13,101 bases of DNA from JBHJOF01 sp050330055 (GTDB lineage: Bacteria; Pseudomonadota; Alphaproteobacteria; Kiloniellales; JAKSDN01): NCBI GenBank assembly GCA_050330055.1, contig JBHJOF010000244.1:1-13101 (forward strand). The letters are read 5' to 3'. Numbering within the stretch: position 1 is the stretch's first letter; the number at the start of each line of letters is the position of its first letter. A model generated the notes under the pieces. It was given only the letters and a program-made list of their open reading frames with translations, made no database searches and had not been told where the DNA came from. Both the position numbers and the translations under genes were made by a program. Positions 1 through 9,248 of the stretch are shown piece after piece.

Positions 1-1
1 G

Positions 2-858
2 CTGCTGAACGGCACGGGCATGCTGTTCCTGCCACGCTTCGACGCGGCCGAGGTCATGCGCCTGCTGCCGCGCGCCACGGTGATGATGGGCGTGCCGACC
101 TTCTACACGCGGCTGCTGGCGCAGCCCGGCTTCGGACCCGAGGTCTGCCGCAGCATGCGGCTCTTCATCTCCGGCTCGGCGCCGCTGCTGGCCGAGACCT
201 TCGAAGCCTTCCACCAGCGCACGGGGCACACCATCCTGGAGCGCTACGGCCTGACCGAGACCGGCATGGACACCTCGAACCCGCTCGAGGGCGAGCGCAT
301 CGCCGGCACGGTGGGGCCACCGCTGCCGGGCGTCCAGGTCCGCGTCGCCGACGAGCAGGGCCGCGTGCTCGGACCGGGCGAGGTCGGCGTGATCGAAGTG
401 CGCGGCCCCAACGTATTCCAGGGCTACTGGCGCCAGCCGGAAAAGACCAAGGCCGAGTTCCGGCCGGACGGCTTCTTCATCACCGGCGACCTGGGCAAGT
501 TCGACGACAAGGGCTACGTCCACATCGTCGGCCGCGCCAAGGACCTGATCATCTCCGGCGGCTTCAACGTCTATCCCAAGGAGGTCGAGCAGGTGATCGA
601 CGCCATCGAGGGCGTCGGCGAGTCGGCGGTGATCGGCATCGCCCATCCCGACTTCGGCGAGGCAGTGACCGCCGTGCTGACGCGCAAGCAGGAAGGCACT
701 GCGCTCAGCGAGGAGGCGGTGATCGCCCGGGTCAAGCGCGAGCTCGCCAACTACAAGGTGCCCAAGCGGGTGATCTTCGTCGACGACCTGCCGCGCAACG
801 CCATGGGCAAGGTGCAGAAGAACGTGCTGCGCGAGACCTACCGGGACAGCTACCGCAT

Positions 859-862
<4 letters not shown>
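2..862 (+). CDS. matB: Malonyl-CoA synthetase (MatB-like acyl-CoA ligase), 5' end missing
   Basis: This is the C-terminal part of an ANL-superfamily adenylate-forming ligase; roughly the first 200 residues lie outside the window. MatB makes malonyl-CoA from malonate, ATP and CoA in the cytoplasm. Visible signatures are MGVPTFYTRLL, the motif YGLTETGM (about 244-267), and TSNPLEGERIAGTVG, whose NP-G-R pattern is typical of MatB enzymes and is linked to malonate recognition. These are followed by the hinge region GDLGKFDDKGYVHIVGRAKD, SGGFNVYPKE, and the C-terminal catalytic lysine in PRNAMGKVQK (codon 809-811). The frame is open from base 2, so the gene simply runs off the left edge. It ends TGA at 860-862 and shares ATGA with the next gene, which implies translational coupling. 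Another short or branched acyl-CoA ligase is possible, but the motifs favour malonate. No decarboxylase or transporter partner is visible. Confidence 0.85.
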
Positions 863-3249
<2,387 letters not shown>

Positions 3250-3275
3250 CTGGAGCGTCATTCTCTAGACGCCTT

Positions 3276-3300
3276 CCCGGCCTCCGGGCGGTTCTTTGCT
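3276..3300 (+). terminator. Possible intrinsic terminator after the acylase gene
   Basis: A 5-bp GC stem, CCCGG (3276-3280) with CCGGG (3284-3288) and a 3-nt loop, lies 26 nt after the acylase stop. It is followed by a T-rich run (GGTTCTTTGCTTT). The stem is short, so this is a moderate call. Its position between two unrelated transcription units supports it. Confidence 0.4.
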
Positions 3301-3306
3301 TTCCCA

Positions 3307-3335
3307 TTGAAAATGCCGCGCACCACGCTCAAAAT
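3307..3335 (+). promoter_or_regulatory. Sigma70-like promoter for the cold-shock gene
   Basis: TTGAAA (3307-3312, 5 of 6 to the -35 consensus) and CAAAAT (3330-3335, 4 of 6 to the -10 consensus) are separated by exactly 17 bp, in a locally AT-rich patch of an otherwise GC-rich region. Transcription would start near 3342. That leaves a leader of about 150 nt before the csp start, similar to the long leaders of cspA-type mRNAs. This is inferred from sequence match only. Confidence 0.45.
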
Positions 3336-3496
3336 GAAAGTTAGACTTCGCGCTACGCTCTCAGAGTATCCGGCTGCGTCTACGGTTCCGCGCGCGCCTG
3401 AATACCCTTGGATTTCGTGCCGAAGCTTACACGTCAGTCCGGTCCTGGACTCCGGTCCCAGGCCGGGCGGGATCAACTGCTCAGGGAGACGGCACA

Positions 3497-3706
3497 ATGC
3501 CCAGGGGCACCGTCAAGTGGTTCAACAAGGTCAAGGGCTACGGATTCATCGAGCCCGAAGACGGCTCAAAAGATGCCTTCGTCCATATTACCGCAGTGCA
3601 GCGCGCCGGCCTGGAAAGCCTGCGCGAAGGCCAGAAGGTCGAATACGAGTTGGTGCCCGGACAACGCGGGCGTACCTCCGCAGAGAACCTGCGGGTCGCG
3701 GACTGA
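3497..3706 (+). CDS. Cold-shock domain protein (CspA family)
   Basis: A single cold-shock domain of 69 residues, the normal size for bacterial Csp proteins. These bind single-stranded RNA and DNA and melt secondary structure in mRNA. The protein begins GTVKWFN with Trp8 and Phe9. RNP1 is KGYGFI (residues 13-18, with aromatic Tyr15 and Phe17) and RNP2 is DAFVHI (26-31, with Phe28 and His30), so the nucleic-acid-binding face is intact. The ATG has a Shine-Dalgarno GGGAG (3484-3488) 8 nt upstream. It stands alone: a terminator-like hairpin lies before its promoter and a strong stem-loop follows its stop. Whether it is truly cold-induced or constitutive cannot be read from the sequence; many Csp paralogues are not cold-induced. 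Confidence 0.95.
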   Translation: MPRGTVKWFNKVKGYGFIEPEDGSKDAFVHITAVQRAGLESLREGQKVEYELVPGQRGRTSAENLRVAD

Positions 3707-3712
3707 ACGACC

Positions 3713-3738
3713 GGCGGTCCTGCTCAGGCAGGGCCGCC
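3713..3738 (+). terminator. Strong stem-loop after the cold-shock gene
   Basis: GGCGGTCCTGC (3713-3723) pairs with GCAGGGCCGCC (3728-3738) over 11 bp, with one G-U pair, around a TCAG tetraloop, beginning 6 nt after the csp stop. Only a weak T stretch (CCTTTC) follows. It may be an intrinsic terminator with a poor U tract or a 3'-end stabilising hairpin. Confidence 0.6.
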
Positions 3739-4035
3739 ACGCCTTTCGCCCGGCCGAGCGCAGCGACCGTCGGGGGCGAGAGGACGAGGGGAAGACAGCC
3801 GTCGCACTCCGACGGCGCCGTGCGTAGCCGGGCAGTGAGCCGGTTGCCAGGTTTCCCGGAATTGTCCTGATCCCAGGCATCCTCATCCAGATATCGAGCC
3901 GCAGGCGGTCGTCCCAGGGCGGCAAAGCACGGCTGTTGGGTTATGCTGCCGGGGATATGTTGTGGGGGTCGCGTTGCTTCTGGCGCAGCGACCATTGCGG
4001 CACGACTGAGGATTGCTTCGCCGCTGTACCCTTTC
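3739..4035. other. Gene-free spacer
   Basis: About 300 nt with no supported gene. The open frames here lack ribosome binding sites and recognisable protein features. The only structure I see is a 7-bp hairpin, GCCGTCG (3798-3804) with CGACGGC (3810-3816). No promoter could be assigned with confidence. Confidence 0.5.
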
Positions 4036-4170
4036 GGCGCTTCGCGCCCTGTGGTCCCTGGGCCCCCCTCCGGCGCTACGCGCCGCCTCCCCCTCGATGG
4101 GGGAGGCGAATTGAGTTGCCACTGCGCCTCATTTTCCCCTCCCCCCTTGAGGAGGGTTAGGGAGGGGGGC
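4036..4170. repeat. GC-rich palindromic intergenic repeat, copy A
   Basis: A cluster of hairpins built from pyrimidine and purine tracts. GGCGC (4036-4040) pairs with GCGCC (4044-4048). CGGCGC (4071-4076) pairs with GCGCCG (4080-4085). A perfect 10-bp stem CGCCTCCCCC (4084-4093) pairs with GGGGGAGGCG (4099-4108). CCCCTCC (4136-4142) pairs with GGAGGGG (4161-4167) around TTGAGGAGGG. The layout (C-rich tract, short GC hairpin, long tract hairpin with a TCGA-type loop) resembles the element at 5648-5798. Such tract palindromes are common between genes in GC-rich proteobacteria. It is non-coding, and its mobility is inferred from its form only. Confidence 0.6.
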
Positions 4171-4346
4171 GTCAACAAGGCGGACAACATAGCTGGCTTC
4201 TTGCTCTAGACCCGACAGCCGTGGTCGGCAAAGGTCGCTGGCTGGTAACGAGGCGGCGCGCCTGCGCGATCGCTCTTTCGGCAAGTCGCTAGGCATTGGC
4301 AGGATCGCGGCCAAGAGGAAGGCCGGGGCTTGAGGGGAGGCAGACG
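4171..4346 (+). other. Leader region upstream of the dehydratase gene
   Basis: This stretch presumably holds the promoter of the dehydratase gene. No convincing -35/-10 pair was found. It ends with a strong Shine-Dalgarno GGGGAGG (4334-4340) placed 6 nt before the ATG at 4347. An in-frame extension to 4296 is possible on paper, but it lacks a binding site and adds a basic tail not expected in the family. Confidence 0.5.
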
Positions 4347-5576
4347 ATGAGCGTGACCATCGACGACATCCGCGCCGCGGCCGAGACGATCGCCGGCGCT
4401 GTCATCCGCACGCCCCTGGTGCCGGCGCCGCGGCTCGGCCAGACGCTCGGCTGCGAGCTCTACCTGAAGCTGGAGAACTTCCAGTACACCAGCTCCTTCA
4501 AGGACCGCGGCGCCTTCAACAAGCTGAAGAGCCTGAGCCCGGACGAGGCCAAGCGCGGCGTCATCGCCATGTCGGCCGGCAACCACGCCCAGGGCGTTGC
4601 CTACCACGCGCAAAAGCTCGGCATCCCGGCGACCATCGTGATGCCGGAGTTCGCCCCCTTCAGCAAGGTCGAGCGCACCCGCGGCTTCGGCGCGCGGGTT
4701 GTCTTGACCGGCGACACGCTGGACGCCTCGGCGGTGGCGGCGCGCGAGATCGCGCGGCAGGAGCAGCTCACCTTCGTGCATCCCTATGACGACGAGAGAA
4801 TCGTTGCTGGCCAGGGCACGATCGGCCTGGAGCTGCTCGAGGACCGGCCGGACCTGGAGATGATCGTGGTGCCGATCGGCGGCGGCGGTATCATGTCGGG
4901 TATCGCCACGGCGGCCAAGGCGATCAAGCCCGAGATCACCATGATCGGCGTCGAGGCGGCGCTCTTCCCCTCGATGTATCAGGCGATCAACGAGCTGGCG
5001 CCGACCGCCGGCGGCACTACGCTGGCCGACGGCATCGCGGTCAAGAACCCGGGCGGACTGACCAAGCCGATCATCGAGCGCCTGGTCGAGGACATCATCC
5101 TGGTCGACGAGCCGGCGATCGAGAGCGCGGTGCACTTGCTGGTCGAACAGCAGAAGGTCGTGGCCGAGGGTGCGGGTGCGGCCGGCGTCGCCGGTATCCT
5201 GACCCAGCCGGAACGCTTCGCCGGCCGCAAGGTGGCGGCGGTGATCTGCGGCGGCAACATCGACGTGCGCCTCTTGTCCTGGGTGCTGACCCGCGGCCTG
5301 GTGCGCGACGGGCGGCTGGTGCGCCTGCGCATCGCCATCATCGACCAGCCCGGCGTGCTGGCCCGGGTGGCGCGCCTCATCGGCGAGATGGGCGGCAACA
5401 TCATCGAGGTCTATCACCAGCGCCTGTTCTACGACGTGCCGGCCAAGCAGGCAGACGTCGACGCGATCATCGAGACCCGCAACCGCGAGCACGTGAGCGA
5501 AATCGTCGCCAACCTGCAGAAGGGCGGCTTCCCGACCCGCGTGCTCTCGGCCCGCTCGGACGACGCGATGGTTTAG
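4347..5576 (+). CDS. ilvA: Threonine ammonia-lyase (threonine/serine dehydratase) with ACT domain
   Basis: A fold-type II PLP enzyme of 409 residues that deaminates threonine to 2-oxobutyrate (or serine to pyruvate) in the cytoplasm. The PLP lysine is Lys52 in SSFKDRG. The substrate-binding loop is SAGNHAQG (76-83) and the glycine-rich phosphate loop is PIGGGGIMSG (176-185). From about residue 322 to the end there is one ACT domain (LRIAIIDQPGVLARVARLIGEMG, here in outline), which in relatives binds an amino acid and regulates activity. One ACT-like module and about 400 residues match the medium form, between the ACT-less catabolic enzyme and the longer biosynthetic IlvA with two ACT-like repeats. 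The start at 4347 is fixed by GGGGAGG 6 nt upstream. The biosynthetic or catabolic role cannot be settled here, so the symbol is tentative. Confidence 0.88.
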   Translation: MSVTIDDIRAAAETIAGAVIRTPLVPAPRLGQTLGCELYLKLENFQYTSSFKDRGAFNKLKSLSPDEAKRGVIAMSAGNHAQGVAYHAQKLGIPATIVMPEFAPFSKVERTRGFGARVVLTGDTLDASAVAAREIARQEQLTFVHPYDDERIVAGQGTIGLELLEDRPDLEMIVVPIGGGGIMSGIATAAKAIKPEITMIGVEAALFPSMYQAINELAPTAGGTTLADGIAVKNPGGLTKPIIERLVEDIILVDEPAIESAVHLLVEQQKVVAEGAGAAGVAGILTQPERFAGRKVAAVICGGNIDVRLLSWVLTRGLVRDGRLVRLRIAIIDQPGVLARVARLIGEMGGNIIEVYHQRLFYDVPAKQADVDAIIETRNREHVSEIVANLQKGGFPTRVLSARSDDAMV

Positions 5577-5647
5577 ATTGCGTTCGGAGAATTTGTGATC
5601 GAGTGCCGGCTCACTCTCCCGTGCGCGGACGCGCTGCGACTCTCTTG

Positions 5648-5798
5648 TCACCCTCACCCTCCCAAGCGCCCTTCGGCCGCTTGGGCCCCTCCCTCTCCCC
5701 TCCAAGGGAGAGGGCAACAAACCGGCGCGCTATCATCCCCTCTCCCTCGAGGGGAGAGGGAGGGGCCCATCGCGTCAGCGATGGGAGGGTGAGGGTGA
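5648..5798. repeat. 151-bp nested palindromic repeat, copy B
   Basis: Two long inverted arms flank a 23-nt centre. The outer arm TCACCCTCACCCTCCCA (5648-5664) is a perfect 17-bp match to 5782-5798. The inner arm 5683-5701 is a perfect 19-bp match to 5750-5768. Each arm also folds on itself into two hairpins. In the left arm CCCAAGCG (5661-5668) pairs with CGCTTGGG (5678-5685), and CCCTCTCCC (5691-5699) pairs with 5706-5714. In the right arm CCCATCGC (5766-5773) pairs with GCGATGGG (5778-5785), and 5738-5746 pairs with 5752-5760. It fills most of the 303-nt gap between the dehydratase and GNAT genes and could also act as a terminator for the dehydratase transcript. Confidence 0.8.
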
Positions 5799-5879
5799 AC
5801 GACGGCTCCGCGCACGCCAGCGCGTGGGAGACTGGCGGAGCAATGCAAACACAGTGAAAACAAGTTTAGGCAATGCTCC

Positions 5880-6377
5880 ATGACCGAATTTCCCCGCCCG
5901 ATCGCGTCCGGTGACATCGACTGGGTGCTGGCGCTGAACAGGCTGCACGAGACTGAGCTCTCTCCGCTGACTCGCGACGCGCTGCAGACATTGATCGACC
6001 GGGCGTTCTACGCCAGGGCGATCGGCTCAAGGCCAGGTGACGGCGCGGCCTTCCTGCTCGCCTTCGACCAGGACGCCGCCTACGACAGCCCGAACTTCCT
6101 CTGGTTCAAGGAACGGCTCGGGCGCTTCGTCTACGTCGACCGCATCGCGGTCGCGGCAAGCGCGCGCGGCCGCGGCCTCGCCCGCACGCTCTACCACGAC
6201 CTCTTCCAGGCGGCCCTGGCAGCCGGCCAGGAAGCCGTCGTCTGCGAGGTCAACCTCGAGCCGCCCAACCCCGGATCAGACGCCTTTCACGCCGCCCTCG
6301 GCTTCAGCGTGGTGGGCCGGGCGCAACTGGCCGATCGCGGCAAGTCGGTGCGCTACCTGCAACGAACGCTTCCCTGA
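5880..6377 (+). CDS. GNAT-family N-acetyltransferase
   Basis: A single-domain acetyltransferase of 165 residues that would move an acetyl group from acetyl-CoA to an amine; the acceptor is unknown. The core beta strand FVYVDRIAVA (83-92) runs into the acetyl-CoA pyrophosphate loop ARGRGLARTLY (95-105), the R-x-x-G-x-A type motif A. The C-terminal motif is EVNLEPPNPGSDAFHAALGF (123-142), giving the usual aromatic end of the GNAT fold. It resembles the stand-alone predicted acetyltransferases of COG3818. The ATG at 5880 has a weak binding site (AGG at 5868-5870, 9 nt away). It lies between a palindromic repeat and cbs, with 122 nt to the cbs start, so membership in the cysteine unit is uncertain. 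Confidence 0.8.
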   Translation: MTEFPRPIASGDIDWVLALNRLHETELSPLTRDALQTLIDRAFYARAIGSRPGDGAAFLLAFDQDAAYDSPNFLWFKERLGRFVYVDRIAVAASARGRGLARTLYHDLFQAALAAGQEAVVCEVNLEPPNPGSDAFHAALGFSVVGRAQLADRGKSVRYLQRTLP

Positions 6378-6499
6378 GCCGCCTCGAAACCTACGTGACC
6401 GGCTGCGAGGGTGGCTTGCCGGGCACCGTCTCCCCGGGCCCCTTGCGGCGGCTCGCGCGGCGGTTTAGCACTAGGGGCGCCGCCGCCCGGAAGGACGCC

Positions 6500-7888
6500 A
6501 TGCCCGCCACCGCCCCAGTGTTCCGCAACGTGCTGGACTCGATCGGCAACACGCCGATGGTCGAGGTGACGAAGCTCGACCGCGGGCCCTGCCGCCTGTT
6601 CCTCAAGCTGGAGAGCCAGAACCCGGGCGGATCGATCAAGGACCGCATCGGCAAGTCGATGATCGAGGCGGCCGAGCGCGACGGCAAGATCAAGCCCGGC
6701 GGCAGCATCATCGAGGCGACCGCCGGCAACACCGGGCTCGGCCTGGCGCTGGTCGCGTCGCAGAAGGGCTATCGCCTGATCCTGGTGGTGCCGGACAAGA
6801 TGGCGCAGGAGAAGATCTTCCACCTGCGCGCGCTCGGCGCCGAGGTGCACATGACCCGTTCCGACGTCGGCAAGGGCCACCCGGACTACTACCAGGACAT
6901 GGCCGAGCGCCTGGCCAAGGAGATCCCCAACTCCTTCTGGGTCGACCAGTTCTCCAACCCGGCCAACCCGCTGGCGCACGAGACCACCACCGGCCCGGAG
7001 ATCTGGGCCCAGATGGAACACGACCTGGACGCCGTGGTCTGCGGCGTCGGCTCGGGCGGCACGATCAACGGCCTCGGCCGCTACTTCCGCAAGGTGGCAC
7101 CGGAGGTCGAGATGGTGCTGGCCGATCCCAGGGGCTCGGTGCTGGCCGCGTACGTAAAGACCGGCAAGCTCGCCAACGAGGTCGGCTCCTGGCTGGTCGA
7201 GGGCATCGGCGAGGATTTCATGCCGCCCAACGCCAACAACCTGGAAGGCGTCCGCAAGGCCTATGTGATCGACGACGCCGAGGCCATGAACACGGCGCGC
7301 GACCTGCTGCGCGAGGAGGGCATCCTGGCCGGCTCTTCGTCCGGCACCCTGCTCGCCGCGGCGCTGCGCTTTTGCCGCGAGCAGACGACGCCCAAGCGGG
7401 TGGTCACCCTGGTCTGCGACAGCGGCAACAAGTACCTCTCGAAGATGTTCAACGACTACTGGATGATCGACCAGGGCTTCATCGAGCGCGAGAGCCACGG
7501 CGACCTGCGCGACCTGATATCGCGCCGGCACCAGGAGCACGCGACCGTCACCATCGGCCCCGACGACAGCCTGCTGACCGCCTATGGCCGCATGAAGCTC
7601 TACGACATCTCGCAGATCCCGGTGCTGGACGAAGGCGGCGCCGTCGTCGGCATCGTCGACGAGAACGATATCCTGCTGGCGGTCTTCAAGGACGAGAGCA
7701 ACTTCAAGGATCCGGTGCGCTCGGCCATGACGGCGAAGCTGGAGACCATCGAAGCCAGGGCCCCCTTGACCGCGCTGGTGCCGATCCTCGACCGCGGCCA
7801 CGTGGCGATCGTCACCGAGGGCGAGACCTTCCTCGGCCTGATCACCCGCATCGACCTGCTGAACCACCTGCGCCGGCGGATGAAGTAG
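6500..7888 (+). CDS. cbs: Cystathionine beta-synthase with CBS-domain pair
   Basis: A cytoplasmic PLP enzyme of 462 residues. It joins homocysteine with serine to give cystathionine, the first step of reverse transsulfuration, and can release H2S from cysteine. The catalytic part (about 8-330) has Lys47 in GGSIKDRIG as the PLP lysine, TAGNTG (74-79), the phosphate loop GVGSGGT (182-188), EGIGEDFMP (234-242), and Ser308 in CDSGNKYLS. Residues 345-400 and 405-460 form two CBS motifs, the regulatory module absent from plain cysteine synthases. There is no N-terminal haem-binding extension, as expected for bacteria. The start at 6500 is chosen for GGAAGG (6489-6494) 5 nt upstream and family alignment; an in-frame ATG at 6395 lacks both. 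An 8-bp inverted repeat (6445-6452 with 6479-6486) ends just before the binding site. It precedes the gamma-lyase gene. Confidence 0.92.
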   Translation: MPATAPVFRNVLDSIGNTPMVEVTKLDRGPCRLFLKLESQNPGGSIKDRIGKSMIEAAERDGKIKPGGSIIEATAGNTGLGLALVASQKGYRLILVVPDKMAQEKIFHLRALGAEVHMTRSDVGKGHPDYYQDMAERLAKEIPNSFWVDQFSNPANPLAHETTTGPEIWAQMEHDLDAVVCGVGSGGTINGLGRYFRKVAPEVEMVLADPRGSVLAAYVKTGKLANEVGSWLVEGIGEDFMPPNANNLEGVRKAYVIDDAEAMNTARDLLREEGILAGSSSGTLLAAALRFCREQTTPKRVVTLVCDSGNKYLSKMFNDYWMIDQGFIERESHGDLRDLISRRHQEHATVTIGPDDSLLTAYGRMKLYDISQIPVLDEGGAVVGIVDENDILLAVFKDESNFKDPVRSAMTAKLETIEARAPLTALVPILDRGHVAIVTEGETFLGLITRIDLLNHLRRRMK

Positions 7889-7894
7889 CGCGTC

Positions 7895-7989
7895 GGTCCT
7901 CATACTTCGACAGGCTCAGTATGAGGACCTCATCTTGAGCCTGCAGCGCTGCGCATAGCTTCGCGCCGCGCAGTCGAAACATGAGGGCC
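7895..7989. repeat. 95-bp palindromic element between cbs and the gamma-lyase gene
   Basis: The ends are imperfect inverted repeats of 17 bp: GGTCCTCATACTTCGAC (7895-7911) against 7973-7989, with 14 of 17 matching. The 5' part forms a perfect 12-bp hairpin, GGTCCTCATACT (7895-7906) with AGTATGAGGACC (7918-7929). An alternative hairpin pairs CAGGCTCA (7911-7918) with TGAGCCTG (7936-7943), plus ATGAG (7921-7925) with CTCAT (7929-7933). The 3' part pairs CTGCGC (7949-7954) with GCGCAG (7968-7973). The core TTCGACAGGCTCAG with ATGAGG is a motif I recognise as a dispersed intergenic repeat in alphaproteobacteria. It starts 6 nt after the cbs stop. Confidence 0.75.
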
Positions 7990-8033
7990 TCGGCCCCTTG
8001 CACGAATCTGAAGGCTTATTAAGGCGACACATC

Positions 8034-9218
8034 ATGGCTGACGGAAGCAAGCGTTCATCGCAAGGCCGCAACCGGCCCGGCTTCGGCACCCGCGCGATCC
8101 ACGCCGGGCAGGCGCCCGATCCCTCGACCGGCGCCATCATGCAGCCGATCTACGCCACCTCGACCTACGTCCAGGAGAGCCCGGGGGTCCACAAGGGCTA
8201 CGAATACAGCCGCAGCCAGAACCCGACGCGCATGGCCTACGAGCGCTGCATCGCCGACCTGGAGAGCGGCGTCGCCGGCTTCGCCTTCGCCTCCGGCCTG
8301 GCCGCGACGGCGACCTTCCTCGAGCTGTTCGACAGCGGCAGCCACGTGATCTGCATCGACGACATGTACGGCGGCACCTACCGCCTGTTCGAGAACGTGC
8401 GGCGTCGCTCGGCCGGGCTCGAGTTCAGCTTCGTCGATCTGGCCGATCCAATGGCGCTGGAGGCGGCGATCCGGCCCAACACCAAGCTTGTGTGGGTCGA
8501 GACGCCGACCAATCCGCTCCTGAAGCTGGTCGACCTGGAGGCGATCGCAGCGATCGCCAAGCGCCATGGCCTGGTCGCCTGCTGCGACAACACCTTCGCC
8601 TCGCCCTGGGTGCAGCGGCCGATCGAGCTCGGCTTCGACTTCGTCATGCATTCGGCCACCAAGTACCTGAACGGCCATTCCGACATGGTGGGCGGCGTGC
8701 TGGTGGCGGCGCGCGAGGGCGAGCTGACCGACCGCCTCGCCTACCTGCAGAACGCGGTGGGCGCGGTGCAGGGACCGTTCGATTCCTTCCTGGCGCTGCG
8801 CGGCCTCAAGACCCTGGCGCTCAGGATGGAGCGGCACTGCGCCAATGCCCAGGCGGTGGCCGAGTTCCTCGAGGCCCACCCCAAGATCGAGCGGGTCTAC
8901 TACCCCGGCCTGGCCAGCCACCCGCAGCAGGCCCTGGGGCGGCGCCAGATGCGGGGGCCGGGCGGCATGGTGACGGCGGTGCTCAAGGGCGGCCTGGCCC
9001 CGGCCCGGCGCTTCCTGGAGCGGGTCGAGATCTTCGCCCTGGCCGAGAGCCTGGGCGGGGTGGAGAGCCTGATCGAGCACCCGGCGATCATGACCCATGC
9101 CTCGATCCCGGCCGACAAGCGCGCCGCGCTCGGCATCGACGACGGGCTGGTGCGGCTCTCGGTCGGGGTCGAGGAGGCCGACGACCTGCTGGCCGACCTG
9201 CGCCGGGCGCTCGGCTGA
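8034..9218 (+). CDS. Cystathionine gamma-lyase (Cys/Met PLP enzyme family)
   Basis: A fold-type I PLP enzyme of 394 residues, the normal length for the Cys/Met metabolism family, acting in the cytoplasm as a tetramer. It would split cystathionine into cysteine, ammonia and 2-oxobutyrate. Visible residues are Tyr58 and Arg60 in YEYSRSQNPTR (phosphate contacts from the partner subunit), the loop ASGLAATAT (86-94), Tyr112 in MYGGTYRLF (stacks on PLP), Asp185 in CDNTFASP, and the PLP lysine Lys210 in HSATKYLNGHSD. The C-terminal SLGGVESL motif binds the substrate carboxylate. The start at 8034 has AAGG (8021-8024) 9 nt upstream; a TTG at 7998 in the same frame has no clear site. Sequence alone cannot exclude cystathionine gamma-synthase, but the cbs gene just upstream makes the lyase role more likely. 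Confidence 0.88.
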   Translation: MADGSKRSSQGRNRPGFGTRAIHAGQAPDPSTGAIMQPIYATSTYVQESPGVHKGYEYSRSQNPTRMAYERCIADLESGVAGFAFASGLAATATFLELFDSGSHVICIDDMYGGTYRLFENVRRRSAGLEFSFVDLADPMALEAAIRPNTKLVWVETPTNPLLKLVDLEAIAAIAKRHGLVACCDNTFASPWVQRPIELGFDFVMHSATKYLNGHSDMVGGVLVAAREGELTDRLAYLQNAVGAVQGPFDSFLALRGLKTLALRMERHCANAQAVAEFLEAHPKIERVYYPGLASHPQQALGRRQMRGPGGMVTAVLKGGLAPARRFLERVEIFALAESLGGVESLIEHPAIMTHASIPADKRAALGIDDGLVRLSVGVEEADDLLADLRRALG

Positions 9219-9248
9219 GGCCAGCCTGAAAGGCCATCCGCCGAGCGC
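9207..9248 (+). terminator. Stem-loop spanning the gamma-lyase stop codon
   Basis: GCGCTCGGC (9207-9215, the last codons) pairs perfectly with GCCGAGCGC (9240-9248). The 24-nt interior contains the TGA stop and a further GGCC/GGCC pairing (9219-9222 with 9232-9235). There is no U tract afterwards, so classic intrinsic termination is doubtful. A 3'-end stabilising or Rho-related structure is equally possible. Confidence 0.4.

Noticed and set aside
3307..3870. Open frame overlapping the cold-shock gene
   Set aside because: It runs through the csp promoter, leader and gene in another frame and into the following stem-loop. It has no ribosome binding site and a low-complexity Arg-rich product.
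3588..4190. Minus-strand frame across the gene-free region 3707-4190
   Set aside because: The translation is made largely of the palindromic repeat and the antisense of csp. No domain or binding site is visible.
4296..4346. Upstream start for the dehydratase
   Set aside because: The extra residues are Arg/Gly-rich and lack a binding site, while the ATG at 4347 has GGGGAGG 6 nt upstream.
5648..5798. CRISPR or insertion sequence as an explanation of the repeats
   Set aside because: There are no regularly spaced direct repeats with unique spacers, and no transposase frame in or near the element.
6395..6499. Upstream start for cystathionine beta-synthase
   Set aside because: The extension is low-complexity and unlike the family N-terminus. 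The ATG at 6500 has GGAAGG 5 nt upstream.
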